Positions 1 through 7,128 of a stretch of 13,217 nt of DNA are shown here, in pieces. The position numbers and the translations under genes were made by a program. The notes beneath the pieces are model-generated. The model searched no databases. It was not told where the DNA came from and worked only from the letters and a program-made list of their open reading frames with translations. How positions within the stretch are numbered: position 1 is the stretch's first letter; each line of letters begins with the position of its first letter. The stretch comes from Acidobacteriota bacterium (GTDB taxonomy: Bacteria; Acidobacteriota; Polarisedimenticolia; Gp22-AA2): positions 1-13,217 of the forward strand of contig JACQNT010000047.1 in NCBI GenBank assembly GCA_016202915.1, in the 5' to 3' direction.

Positions 1-1
1 C

Positions 2-2434
2 CCCATGCTCGACGTCCCCTTCGACGAGGCGGCGCGATCGGCGGGGAAGGACCTGGTGGAGGTCCCGCCGCGCCCCGGGGCGACGGTCCGCAAGCCGGTC
101 ATCTCCGGGGCGCGCTGGATCCGCGCTCCCGGAGGGGTCCCGCTCCTGGCCGTCCTGACGATCGCCGACCACTACGACAACCTGCCGATGCTCGGCACCG
201 AGACGGGGTACCTCGATCTCTTCCGCGCCCCGGGGCCCTCGCGCACCAACCCCGAGCTCCTGCGGTCGGATCCCGTGGTCGCGGTCTTCGGTCCCCATCT
301 GGAGCGGATCTACGAGTCCCACGGCGAGATCCCCCCTCCCCCCGGGGCGGAGCTCGAGGGGATCAGGCGCGGAGCGGTCTCCTGGGTCTCCGCGGACCTC
401 GGCGACGGCCCGGCGCGGATCCTCTACGCCCGGGGCCGGGAAGAGATCTTCGCCCTGGCGCACGCGCGCCCGAGCCACACGGGCCGCCTGGCGGCGTATC
501 TGAGAGTCTTCCTGCTCAACTGCGCCCTGGCCGCCTCGCTGCTCGCCCTGCGCCGCGCCGCCGGCTGGATCGCGGCGCGGCGGGTTCCGCGGCTGCCCCC
601 CGGGACGTATTACGGCCGGCTGCTGTCGGTGCTCCTGCTGTCGGGGCTGGTGCCGCTCCTGGCGCTCGCCTACTTCATGACCCGCTTCAACAGGCAGGAG
701 TTCGACAGGGAACTCACCACGTCGGGACTCTCCTCCCTCCAGACGGTGCGGCGCGTGGCCGAGGACTACCTGAACGTCAGCGCCGATGAGGCGCCGGTCC
801 TCGACGACGACGTCATCTTCTGGCTGAGCCAGGTGGTGCGGCAGGACATCAACGTCTACCGGGACGTCGAGCTGCTCGCGACGAGCACGCGCGAACTCTA
901 CAGCTCGGGACTGTTCAACACCCGCCTCGACGGCGCCACCTACCGCGCCGTCTTCCTTGACCGCGAGCCGTTCCGCCTGGCCCGGTGGAGGATGGGCGGC
1001 CTGGAGTCCCTCACCCTGAGCGCCCCGATGCGCATCGACCGCGACGGTACGATCGGCATCGTCTCGATCCCGCTCTCCTCCCAGCGCCGCGCCGTGGCCC
1101 GCAAGGTCGAGGAGGTCGAGGACGCCATCCTGATCATCACCTGCGTGACGATCCTCCTCATGGCGCTCGTGGCGTACGTCGTGGCCGGGCGGGTCGCCGG
1201 GCCGATCGCCCTCCTGGCGCGCGCCGCGCGCCGCGTCGCCGGAGGAGACCTCGATGTCCGCGTGGCCGCGACCGCCAGCGACGAGACCGCGATCCTCGTC
1301 GAGTCGTTCAACCGCATGGCGGCCTCCCTGCGGGAGCAGCGCGAAAACTTGAAGCGGCGCACCGACTACATCGAGAAAATCTTGAAGTCCGCCACGACCG
1401 GTGTCGTGTCGATCGACGCGTCGGGATCGATCATCACCATCAATCCTGCGGCGCAGGGCCTGCTGGCGGGCAGCGCGGGAGCCGCGCAGCCGGGAGAGAA
1501 CCTGACCGAACGCCTGGGGCGCGACCCGTATCTCGCCCCGCTCCGCGATGCCCTGGCGCGGGCCCTGTCGCGCGGCTCCGAGAGGGAGGCCGAGCTGTCC
1601 CTCATGCGGCAGGGGGCCGAGCGGCGCCTGCGCGCCGTCTTCATCCCCTTCGTCCCGGAGGAGGGGGCGCCCCCCGGGCTCATCGTGCTCTTGGAGGACG
1701 TCACCGAGATCGTCCGGTCGGGGCGTCTGGCCGCCTGGGCCGAGATGGCCCGGCGGGTCGCCCACGAGATCAAGAACCCGCTGACGCCGATCCAGCTGTC
1801 GGTGGAGCACATCCGCCGCCTGTGGGCGGCCGACGACACCCGCTTCCGGGCCGTCCTGGGCGAGTGCCTCGACAACATCCAGAAGCAGGTCGGAGTGCTG
1901 CGGCGGATCGCCCTGGAGTTCTCGGCCTACGCGCGCATCCCCCATCTGAAGATGGAGCCGACGCCGGTCGCGGCCCTGCTGGACGACGCTCTCGGGCCAT
2001 ACGCCGCCGCCCCGCCGCCCGGGGTGAGGCTGGAGCGCGACATCCCCCCCGACCTTCCCGACGTCCTGATCGACCGCGCCGTCATCGCGCGGGCGCTGGT
2101 CAACCTCATCGAGAACGCGCTCCAGGCGATGCCCTCGGGAGGCGCCCTGACGGTGAGCGCCGCGCGCGACAACGGCGATCCGGCCGGCCGGGCGAGGGTC
2201 CGGATCGAGGTGCGCGACACGGGGGTCGGGATCGATCCCGCCCTCCTGCCGCGCCTGTTCGAGCCCTACTTCTCGACCAAGAGCGGCGGGACCGGCCTGG
2301 GGCTCGGCGTCGCCCGCAAGGCGGTCGAGGAGCACGGCGGCACGATCGACATCCGCAGCCGCCCGGGCGAGGGGACAGTGGTCGGCCTGACGCTCCCCGT
2401 GCCGCCCTCCTCCAGGCCGCCGGAGCCGGCATGA
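2..2434 (+). CDS. NtrY-family sensor histidine kinase, 5'-partial
   Basis: This is a membrane-bound two-component sensor kinase that should autophosphorylate on a histidine and pass the phosphate to a response regulator not present in the window. Numbering from the ATG at 5, residues 1-164 look extracytoplasmic. Membrane segments lie at about 165-183, 205-225 and 373-394, with an extracytoplasmic domain at about 226-372. A HAMP domain follows (about 392-443), then a PAS domain (about 452-570). The phosphoacceptor motif HEIKNPLTP has His587. The ATPase domain shows an N-box (N700, E703, N704), the D-box DTGVGI (738-743), FEPYFSTK (752-759) and the G-box GTGLGLG (762-768). HEIKNPLTPIQLS is typical of the NtrY group. 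The frame is open to the window edge and no ribosome binding site is visible. A residue 1-164 region outside the membrane needs an earlier membrane segment, so the true start probably lies upstream. The signal sensed is unknown. Confidence 0.93.
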   Translation, partial: PMLDVPFDEAARSAGKDLVEVPPRPGATVRKPVISGARWIRAPGGVPLLAVLTIADHYDNLPMLGTETGYLDLFRAPGPSRTNPELLRSDPVVAVFGPHLERIYESHGEIPPPPGAELEGIRRGAVSWVSADLGDGPARILYARGREEIFALAHARPSHTGRLAAYLRVFLLNCALAASLLALRRAAGWIAARRVPRLPPGTYYGRLLSVLLLSGLVPLLALAYFMTRFNRQEFDRELTTSGLSSLQTVRRVAEDYLNVSADEAPVLDDDVIFWLSQVVRQDINVYRDVELLATSTRELYSSGLFNTRLDGATYRAVFLDREPFRLARWRMGGLESLTLSAPMRIDRDGTIGIVSIPLSSQRRAVARKVEEVEDAILIITCVTILLMALVAYVVAGRVAGPIALLARAARRVAGGDLDVRVAATASDETAILVESFNRMAASLREQRENLKRRTDYIEKILKSATTGVVSIDASGSIITINPAAQGLLAGSAGAAQPGENLTERLGRDPYLAPLRDALARALSRGSEREAELSLMRQGAERRLRAVFIPFVPEEGAPPGLIVLLEDVTEIVRSGRLAAWAEMARRVAHEIKNPLTPIQLSVEHIRRLWAADDTRFRAVLGECLDNIQKQVGVLRRIALEFSAYARIPHLKMEPTPVAALLDDALGPYAAAPPPGVRLERDIPPDLPDVLIDRAVIARALVNLIENALQAMPSGGALTVSAARDNGDPAGRARVRIEVRDTGVGIDPALLPRLFEPYFSTKSGGTGLGLGVARKAVEEHGGTIDIRSRPGEGTVVGLTLPVPPSSRPPEPA

Positions 2435-3162
2435 GGCGGGCCGTCGCTCTGCTGATTCTCCTGGCGGCCGCGCTGGCGCTTCTTCCGGCCTGCGAGAAGG
2501 AGACCCACCGGGGGGCGCGCCGCGTGTTCCAGCGCCTGATGGCCGGCGGCCTCCCTCCGGACGAGCAGGCCGCGGCGCTCGAAGCGTTCGTCCGGGACTT
2601 CCCGGAGCGCAAGACCAACCCGCACCTGGTGCGCGCCTGCACGCTGCTGGCCGAACACCATGCCCGCGCGGAGAGGCCCGACATCGCCGCCTCCTGGTAC
2701 GAACGGGCGGTGCGCGCCAGCCCGGAGGACCCCGATCTGCTGAACGCCCTCGGCTACCACTACGCCCGCAACCGCATGAACCTGGATCGCGCCGTCTCGG
2801 TGCTCGAGAGCGCCGCGCGCCTCGCCGAGGAGCGCCGGTACCCGCCGCGCCGGCAGGGCTTCATCAAGGACTCGCTCGGCTGGGCCTACCGGGCGCGCGG
2901 CGACCTGCCGCTGGCGGTCGCGCTCCTGGAGGAGGCCGGCCGCCTCGCCCCCGGCGTCGCCGTCATCCAGGAGCACCTGGCCGACACCTACCGCGCCCTC
3001 GGCGAGCGCGACAAGGCGGCCGCGATCTACCTCGATCTGTTCCTGAAGGGGGGCGGGAGCAGCGTCTCCCTGAGACAGACCCTCTCCGAGATCGGCCGGG
3101 AGGGAGGGGATCGCCTGAGCCGGGAGATCGACCGGCGCATCCGGGAAGGCGTCGCGCGCTAG
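2431..3162 (+). CDS. TPR-repeat lipoprotein
   Basis: This is a 243-residue exported protein with a lipoprotein signal. It has a basic N-terminus (MRR), a hydrophobic stretch at 4-18, and a lipobox LPAC with the acylated cysteine at residue 21. The mature part is all-helical in character, with tetratricopeptide-like units at about 83-116 (SWYERAVRASPEDPDLLNALG), 143-176 (DSLGWAYRARGDLPLAVALLEEA) and 177-206 (HLADTYRALGERDKAAAIYLDLF). TPRs are protein-interaction scaffolds, so it probably acts as an envelope-anchored adaptor. The partner is unknown. The ATG at 2431 overlaps the kinase stop codon as ATGA, so the two genes are very likely co-translated. An obvious guess is that the lipoprotein helps the kinase sense envelope state, but that rests only on linkage. 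Its stop codon overlaps that of the convergent gene on the other strand. Confidence 0.9.
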   Translation: MRRAVALLILLAAALALLPACEKETHRGARRVFQRLMAGGLPPDEQAAALEAFVRDFPERKTNPHLVRACTLLAEHHARAERPDIAASWYERAVRASPEDPDLLNALGYHYARNRMNLDRAVSVLESAARLAEERRYPPRRQGFIKDSLGWAYRARGDLPLAVALLEEAGRLAPGVAVIQEHLADTYRALGERDKAAAIYLDLFLKGGGSSVSLRQTLSEIGREGGDRLSREIDRRIREGVAR

Positions 3163-3443
3163 AACGGCTCGAGGAGACGGTGGGCGGGAGGGCCTTCGAG
3201 GACCGCGGCCCCCTTCTCCTGCAGGCGATCGCTGTCCTGCCGGACGGCGAAGCGGTCGCGGTACTCCTTGCTCACCCAGCGCACCTCGGCGTGGTACTCG
3301 ACGGCGTCCTCGGCGTTGCGCATCAGGGTCCGGGTGATGAACCCGCGCGCGCCGCGCAGCAGCCGCAGCCAGTCTTCCTGAAGGCTTTCGAACTCCTGCT
3401 CCTTGCCGGCCCGCACGCGGTATGTGACGTGATCAACGACCAT
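3159..3443 (-). CDS. small ABM-like (dimeric alpha/beta barrel) protein
   Basis: This encodes 94 residues beginning MVVDHVTYRVRAGKEQEFE. A short beta strand, then a charged helix (K14-R30), then GFITRTLMRN, then a second strand with EYHAEVRWVSKEYRDRF is the pattern of antibiotic-biosynthesis-monooxygenase (ABM) or related ferredoxin-like dimeric barrel proteins, which are usually 90-110 residues. Members include heme-degrading and quinol mono-oxygenases as well as many of unknown activity. No catalytic residues can be assigned here, so the biochemical role is open. The ATG at 3443 is chosen because the family fold begins there; a longer reading to 3536 would run deep into the upstream gene. 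The start overlaps the upstream secreted-protein gene by 11 nt, so the two are probably co-transcribed. Confidence 0.75.
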   Translation of the reverse strand: MVVDHVTYRVRAGKEQEFESLQEDWLRLLRGARGFITRTLMRNAEDAVEYHAEVRWVSKEYRDRFAVRQDSDRLQEKGAAVLEGPPAHRLLEPF

Positions 3444-4038
3444 GCCGGTCTTCTCCCGGGTCGCCGGACGCCGCGGCCCCCGTGGAGGTGAAGGTGGCAT
3501 CCGCCCCGACCTCCACGGCGTGATCGATGATATCAATCTTGCGGATCCTGAGGTTCAGGCCGAGCGGCCGTTCCCCCGGTTTCCAGAGGTTCTCCAGGAG
3601 CGCCGGGATCTCGAGGCGCGGGAAATACTCCTTCAAATCGATCGGTCCGAGGCCCGGGATCCGCAGCGGCAGGCTGGAGACCACGACGAAGTACCTGTGA
3701 AGCTGCTGATCGTAACTGACCATCAGGGTCGGAGAGAGCACCTGCTCGACGGGCAGCGTGCGCCCCTTCACCCGGATGGTGAAGCTCGCCTTGCCGTCCT
3801 TCAGGACCAGGTCGCGCGGATCCGAGAGGACGAGATCGGCGCTGAGGAGAGACGTGCCGACGGTGAGCGTGTGGGGGGTCACCGCCCTGAGCAGGTCCAT
3901 CAGCGCGGGTTCCGCGATCCTGAACTGGACCTCCGCGCCGTCCGCCGGAGGGGCCGCCGCCGCGACGCCGCACGTCACCGCGGCCAGGAGCGTCGCGAGG
4001 GTCCCTCTCCGCCATGCCCCGCCGGTCCTCGCGTGCAT
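3433..4038 (-). CDS. secreted protein of unknown function
   Basis: I do not recognise this 201-residue protein. It has a classic signal peptide: a basic n-region (R4, R10, R11), a hydrophobic core LATLLAAVTCGVAAAA (14-29) and a likely cleavage after an Ala near 28-35. No lipobox cysteine is positioned for acylation. The mature part (about 36-185) is rich in beta strands with alternating hydrophobic residues, such as LTVGTSLLSADLVLSDP, ASFTIRVKG, LMVSYDQQLHRYFVVVSSLPLRIPG and LNLRIRKIDIID. The tail (186-201) is low-complexity and hydrophilic. The beta-rich layout resembles envelope lipid-binding (TULIP-like) or DUF1439-like proteins, but this is only an impression. The ATG at 4038 is preferred over an upstream ATG at 4110 because it starts the signal peptide and has a good ribosome binding site (GGAGGG). 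A candidate promoter lies just upstream. Confidence 0.8.
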   Translation of the reverse strand: MHARTGGAWRRGTLATLLAAVTCGVAAAAPPADGAEVQFRIAEPALMDLLRAVTPHTLTVGTSLLSADLVLSDPRDLVLKDGKASFTIRVKGRTLPVEQVLSPTLMVSYDQQLHRYFVVVSSLPLRIPGLGPIDLKEYFPRLEIPALLENLWKPGERPLGLNLRIRKIDIIDHAVEVGADATFTSTGAAASGDPGEDRHGR

Positions 4039-4043
4039 CCGTT

Positions 4044-4049
4044 CCCTCC
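4044..4049 (-). promoter_or_regulatory. ribosome binding site of the secreted-protein gene
   Basis: GGAGGG on the minus strand, 5 nt before the ATG at 4038. It supports that start over the longer reading from 4110, which has no comparable signal. Confidence 0.7.
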
Positions 4050-4058
4050 GGTCGGGGC

Positions 4059-4067
4059 AGTATAGCA
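4059..4067 (-). promoter_or_regulatory. candidate extended -10 promoter
   Basis: The minus strand reads TGCTATACT, matching the extended -10 pattern TGnTATAAT with one mismatch in the hexamer. AT-rich hexamers like this are rare in this GC-rich window, and it sits in the only sizeable gap (71 bp) on the minus strand between two genes. No good -35 is seen at the usual 16-18 bp spacing, which extended -10 promoters can do without. Transcription would start near 4052, giving a short leader of about 14 nt that just includes the ribosome binding site. Confidence 0.45.
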
Positions 4068-4086
4068 TGGGCCGAACGGCCGCCCC

Positions 4087-4101
4087 CGGCGCGGGGCGCC
4101 G
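4087..4101 (-). other. short GC hairpin after the MetE-like gene
   Basis: A 6-bp inverted repeat (CGGCGC / GCGCCG) with a 3-nt loop lies 9 nt past the stop of the MetE-like gene. It could help end the long biosynthetic operon, but no T-run follows, so it is not a standard intrinsic terminator. Short GC inverted repeats are common by chance in DNA of this composition. Confidence 0.25.
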
Positions 4102-4109
4102 CGGCCGCA

Positions 4110-5087
4110 TCAGCGGGATGAGAGGTCGCGCGCCGCCCGCGCCAGGTTGCGCAGCTTCCCGGAGGCGGCTTCCCGGGAAAGGTGTCCCAGGCCGGAGGCC
4201 GTGCCGAGGATCACCCTGTCGTGGGGAGGCAGGCCATCGGCGCCTCCCAGTCGCGACTTGATCTCTTCGACGCTCTCGATCGCCTCCGAGCCGCCGTCGA
4301 CGATCCCGAGCCCCAGCTTCAGGCCTTCCGGGAAGGGAGCGCTGCGCACCAGCGCGAGGTTGGCTTTCCCCGCCACGCAGTCGAGGCTCAGGCAGCCCAG
4401 CCGCTTGAGGCGGGTGATCCCCGGGTAGATCCCCTGCGCGTCGCCCCCCTCGAGGTGCAGGCAGAGCGTCGCCGACACGCCCCGCCCGAGGACCTCCCAG
4501 AGGCGTGTGAAGATCGGGAACTCGTCCTTGTGTAGGAGGAGCGCCGGCTCGTCGATCTGGATGACGGAGGCGCCGGCGGCCTGCAGGGCCTTCAGCTCCC
4601 GGTTGAGGGCCGTGGCCAGCCCCATCGCCAGCGCCATCGGATCGCCGTAGGCGCGGTCGATGCTGACCTTGCCGAGCGTGTAGGGGCCCACGAGGACCGG
4701 CTTCAGCGGCTTCGAGATCCCCCGGCTGGCGAACAGGTAGTCCTCGCTCAGGATCGGCTGCTTCCAGGCCACCTCCCCCTCGGCCACCGGCACCGGATAG
4801 CGCGCGGCGCTCCCGGGAAAGCCGTCGCGGAGATCTCCCGTCGTCATACCGCGGATCTGGGTCACCACGCAGGAGACGGGATCGGCGCGGCGGACCAGCC
4901 CGTCCGTCACCAGGTCCAGTCCCGCCTCGATCTGCGCCTCGATCGCCTCGCGCGTGAGCCTGTCCTGGAGGAGCCGCACTTCTTCATCGGTCGCCTCCCC
5001 TGCGCCCCGGCGCGCGCGCGCCGCCTCCAGATCGGCGGCCGCCGGCGTGCCCTTCCAGGGGAAGGCCCCGTTGTTCGCGGCGATCAT
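4110..5087 (-). CDS. MetE/UROD-superfamily protein, methionine synthase-like
   Basis: This 325-residue protein has the single TIM-barrel length of core (folate-independent) MetE-like proteins, about half of full-length MetE. Family landmarks are NNGAFPW (5-11) near the N-terminus, LVTDGLVRR (59-67), PVLVGPYTLGK (130-140), IQIDEPALL (176-184) and LGLGIVDGGSEAIESVEEI (258-276). Canonical MetE binds zinc with His and Cys in an HxC motif, a Glu, and a Cys in NPDCGL. By eye, this protein has CLHLEGGD (C209, H211) at the first site, Asp236 (LSLDCVAG) at the second, and GTASGL (S298) at the third. The usual ligand set is therefore not preserved, and the central segment resembles the non-catalytic N-terminal MetE domain. 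It may be a methyltransferase with altered metal binding or have another role. It is the last gene of the aromatic operon, 28 nt after the propeller gene. No strong ribosome binding site precedes the ATG. Confidence 0.82.
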   Translation of the reverse strand: MIAANNGAFPWKGTPAAADLEAARARRGAGEATDEEVRLLQDRLTREAIEAQIEAGLDLVTDGLVRRADPVSCVVTQIRGMTTGDLRDGFPGSAARYPVPVAEGEVAWKQPILSEDYLFASRGISKPLKPVLVGPYTLGKVSIDRAYGDPMALAMGLATALNRELKALQAAGASVIQIDEPALLLHKDEFPIFTRLWEVLGRGVSATLCLHLEGGDAQGIYPGITRLKRLGCLSLDCVAGKANLALVRSAPFPEGLKLGLGIVDGGSEAIESVEEIKSRLGGADGLPPHDRVILGTASGLGHLSREAASGKLRNLARAARDLSSR

Positions 5088-5115
5088 GAGAGGGACGATC
5101 CGCGCGGGTGCGCTG

Positions 5116-6180
5116 TCACGACGGGCTCCGGGGCTTGCCCTGGGGGCGCTTCTGCGTCGACGCCCGGTTCGGCACGAAGGCGATCCCGTCCGGATGGGAC
5201 CCTGCCTCGATCTCCTCCGTCACCTCGGTGCCGGCGATCGAAACGACCGACACCGTGTTCGAGTCGTTGTTGCAGACGTAGGCGCGCGAGCCCCTCGCGT
5301 CGGTGACGACCCCGCCGGGACGCCTGCCGACGGGGACGGTCGCCTTGACCCGGCGCGCCAGGATATCGAGGAGAGTGACGTCGTTCGATCCGCGGTTGGA
5401 CACGAAGGCGGTGAAGGAGTTCGGAGTCACGGCCACGCGCACCGGGGTCCTGCCGGTGGGCAGGCGGGCCAGGACCTCCCAGCCGGAGGCGTCCAGGATC
5501 GCGACCTGGTCGGTCCCCTGGAGCGCCACGAGGACCCACCGGCCGTTGGGGGTGGCCGCGATCCCCTCCGGCCCGTCACCTACTTGAAGATGCCTGAGGA
5601 TCCGCATGTCGGGAAGCGAGAGGAGGGTCACGCTGTCCGACCCGATGTTGGCGACACAGGCGCGCCGGCCCCCCCTGAGGATCGACACCATGTGCGCCCT
5701 CTTCTGGGTCGTCGTGGTCGTCTTCAGGATAGCGTCGCGGACGGCGTCGATGAGGAACAGCCGCCGGCTGTTCTCGCTCGTGACCAGCAGGAAACGTCCG
5801 TCGGGGGTGACCTCCAGTCCGTGCGGGAACGAGAGGTTCTCGGAACGCAGCGTGCGCGCGACCTCGTAGGTCCGGAGGTCGACCACCGAGATGCTCCCGC
5901 CCCGCGCGTTGGCCACGTACGCCTTGCGGCCGTCGGGCGTGGCGGCCACCTCGTGCGGCTCCCGGCCGACCTTGATGGTCGCCAGGCGACGGTGGGACGG
6001 CACCTCGAACACCATCAGGGTGTCGTCGTCCTTGTTCAGGACGAGGAGCTTCCCCTCCGGGACCGCCGGGTCGGCTTCGGCCCGCAGGGGATCGATTCTC
6101 CCCGGGAGCAAGGGCGCCAGGCAGAGGCAGGCCAGGATCGCCCTCCGGGTCCAGGCCCGTCCGGCTCCCCCTGGCTTCAC
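5116..6180 (-). CDS. secreted seven-bladed YVTN-type beta-propeller protein
   Basis: This 354-residue protein consists of a signal peptide and a beta-propeller. The signal region has WTRRAILACLCLAPLLPG (10-27); the paired Arg followed by A-I-L could suit the Tat route, but Sec is also possible. Seven YVTN-like strand motifs recur every 42-44 residues: LVLN (46), YVAN (88), LVTS (132), CVAN (175), LVAL (217), FVSN (259) and YVCN (301). Most are preceded by (A/V)xTPxGR turns and followed by SxSVVDL-type strands. That makes a complete seven-bladed ring, with a basic hydrophilic tail (339-354). Such propellers bind partners or ligands in the periplasm; no enzyme activity can be inferred. Start choice: GTG at 6180 has a well-placed GGAG and opens directly on the signal peptide. 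An in-frame GTG at 6264 would overlap the tyrA stop as GTGA but adds 28 mostly charged residues before the signal. I prefer 6180 with moderate certainty. Confidence 0.85.
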   Translation of the reverse strand: MKPGGAGRAWTRRAILACLCLAPLLPGRIDPLRAEADPAVPEGKLLVLNKDDDTLMVFEVPSHRRLATIKVGREPHEVAATPDGRKAYVANARGGSISVVDLRTYEVARTLRSENLSFPHGLEVTPDGRFLLVTSENSRRLFLIDAVRDAILKTTTTTQKRAHMVSILRGGRRACVANIGSDSVTLLSLPDMRILRHLQVGDGPEGIAATPNGRWVLVALQGTDQVAILDASGWEVLARLPTGRTPVRVAVTPNSFTAFVSNRGSNDVTLLDILARRVKATVPVGRRPGGVVTDARGSRAYVCNNDSNTVSVVSIAGTEVTEEIEAGSHPDGIAFVPNRASTQKRPQGKPRSPS

Positions 6181-6182
6181 CG

Positions 6183-6189
6183 CCTCTCC
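6183..6189 (-). promoter_or_regulatory. ribosome binding site deciding the propeller start
   Basis: GGAGAGG on the minus strand lies just before the GTG at 6180, with the GGAG core 5 nt from the start codon. This favours the 6180 start over the GTG at 6264. Confidence 0.55.
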
Positions 6190-6260
6190 GCGTTCCGCAT
6201 CGCGCTCCCCCTCGCCGCCCTCTCGGCGGGCCCGCCTCCCGCGCGGGCCGGGAGATGCTA

Positions 6261-7124
6261 TCACCCCTCGCGGCGCCTCGCATCCCGCCCCAGCAGCCGG
6301 GCACGCGCCCGCGCCGCCCGGCGGAAGAGCGGCTTCAAGTCGCCCCCGAGCGCCCGCCGCAGCCGCCGGATCTCGCCCGCGAACTCGTCCAGGGCCTTTC
6401 CCGCGGCACGGCCGTTGGTCTTCAGTATGCTTGCCCAGAGGCCGGCGGGGCTCGCCGCCAGCCGGCTCATCTGCCTGAAAGCCGGCCCCGCGAGCCCCCC
6501 CGGCCGGCCGCCGGCCCCGCGCGCCGCGGCGTTGACCAGGGCGATGCTGATCAGCTGCGGCAGGTGGCTGAAGCGCGCCACGACCTGATCGTGCCGCCGC
6601 GCGGAGAGGACGACCGGACGCGCTCCCAGGCGGCGCGCCAGGGCGCGCACGCGATCGATCCCCCGGCCCCGCGCCGCCGGGCAGAGGAGCCAGGGGGCGC
6701 GCGCGAACAGGCCGCCGTCGGCGTGCGACACTCCCGAGCGCTCCGAGCCGGCCATCGGGTGGCCGCCCACGAACCGCCGGCCCAGCCCGGCCCTCCGGGC
6801 GGCCTTCACGATGGCCTCCTTGGATCCCCCGACATCGGTGACGATCGCCCCCGGATCCGCGTGCCGCGCCACCGCCGGCAGCGTCTTCAAGATACCGTCC
6901 ACCGGCAGCGCCAGGACCACCAGGTCGGCCCGCGCGAGGCCGCGGGCGATCGAGGCGCTCCCTTCGTGGATCGCCCCTTGCGCCAGCGCCCGGCGGAGGA
7001 CCGGGGCGCGGTCGATGCCGACCACCCGGGCTCCCGGGATGCGCCGGCGGACGGCCAGGCCGATCGATCCGCCGATCAGCCCCACGCCGACGATCGCCAG
7101 GCGGCGAAACGGGGCCGCGGGCAC
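6261..7124 (-). CDS. tyrA: prephenate/arogenate dehydrogenase
   Basis: This enzyme oxidatively decarboxylates prephenate (or arogenate) on the way to tyrosine, in the cytoplasm. The 287-residue length fits monofunctional bacterial TyrA without a C-terminal ACT domain. The N-terminal Rossmann fold shows GVGLIGGS (13-20), and the acidic D38 at the end of strand two favours NAD+ over NADP+. Further family motifs are DVGGSK (97-102), GGHPMAGSERSG (120-131, with the conserved catalytic-site His122), RRHDQVVARFSHLPQL (176-191) and FRQMSRLAASPAGLW (216-230). The GTG start at 7124 lies 4 nt after the DAHP synthase stop, with no strong ribosome binding site, which suggests translational coupling. The absence of an ACT domain means tyrosine feedback probably acts elsewhere, for example on the adjacent DAHP synthase. 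Substrate preference between prephenate and arogenate cannot be read from the sequence. Confidence 0.95.
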   Translation of the reverse strand: MPAAPFRRLAIVGVGLIGGSIGLAVRRRIPGARVVGIDRAPVLRRALAQGAIHEGSASIARGLARADLVVLALPVDGILKTLPAVARHADPGAIVTDVGGSKEAIVKAARRAGLGRRFVGGHPMAGSERSGVSHADGGLFARAPWLLCPAARGRGIDRVRALARRLGARPVVLSARRHDQVVARFSHLPQLISIALVNAAARGAGGRPGGLAGPAFRQMSRLAASPAGLWASILKTNGRAAGKALDEFAGEIRRLRRALGGDLKPLFRRAARARARLLGRDARRREG

Positions 7125-7128
7125 GGCT

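Noticed and set aside
985..2430. Upstream part of a 725-codon plus-strand frame that ends with the lipoprotein
   Set aside because: Before the ATG at 2431 the translation is Arg/Gly/Pro-rich shadow of the kinase frame. Only the part from 2431 is a gene.
4039..4110. Earlier ATG at 4110 for the secreted protein, adding 24 residues
   Set aside because: It would put an Arg/Pro-rich stretch before the signal peptide and would overlap the candidate promoter. The ATG at 4038 has the ribosome binding site.
6225..6236. 12-bp perfect palindrome (GGCGGG/CCCGCC) and a nearby 6-bp stem at 6236-6254 after tyrA, considered as a terminator
   Set aside because: There is no T-run, the stems are short, and GC palindromes of this size arise by chance in such DNA.
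4954..6588. A 544-codon plus-strand open frame opposite the propeller and part of tyrA
   Set aside because: It is antisense to a well-formed seven-bladed propeller and to TyrA motifs, and its own translation shows no domain.
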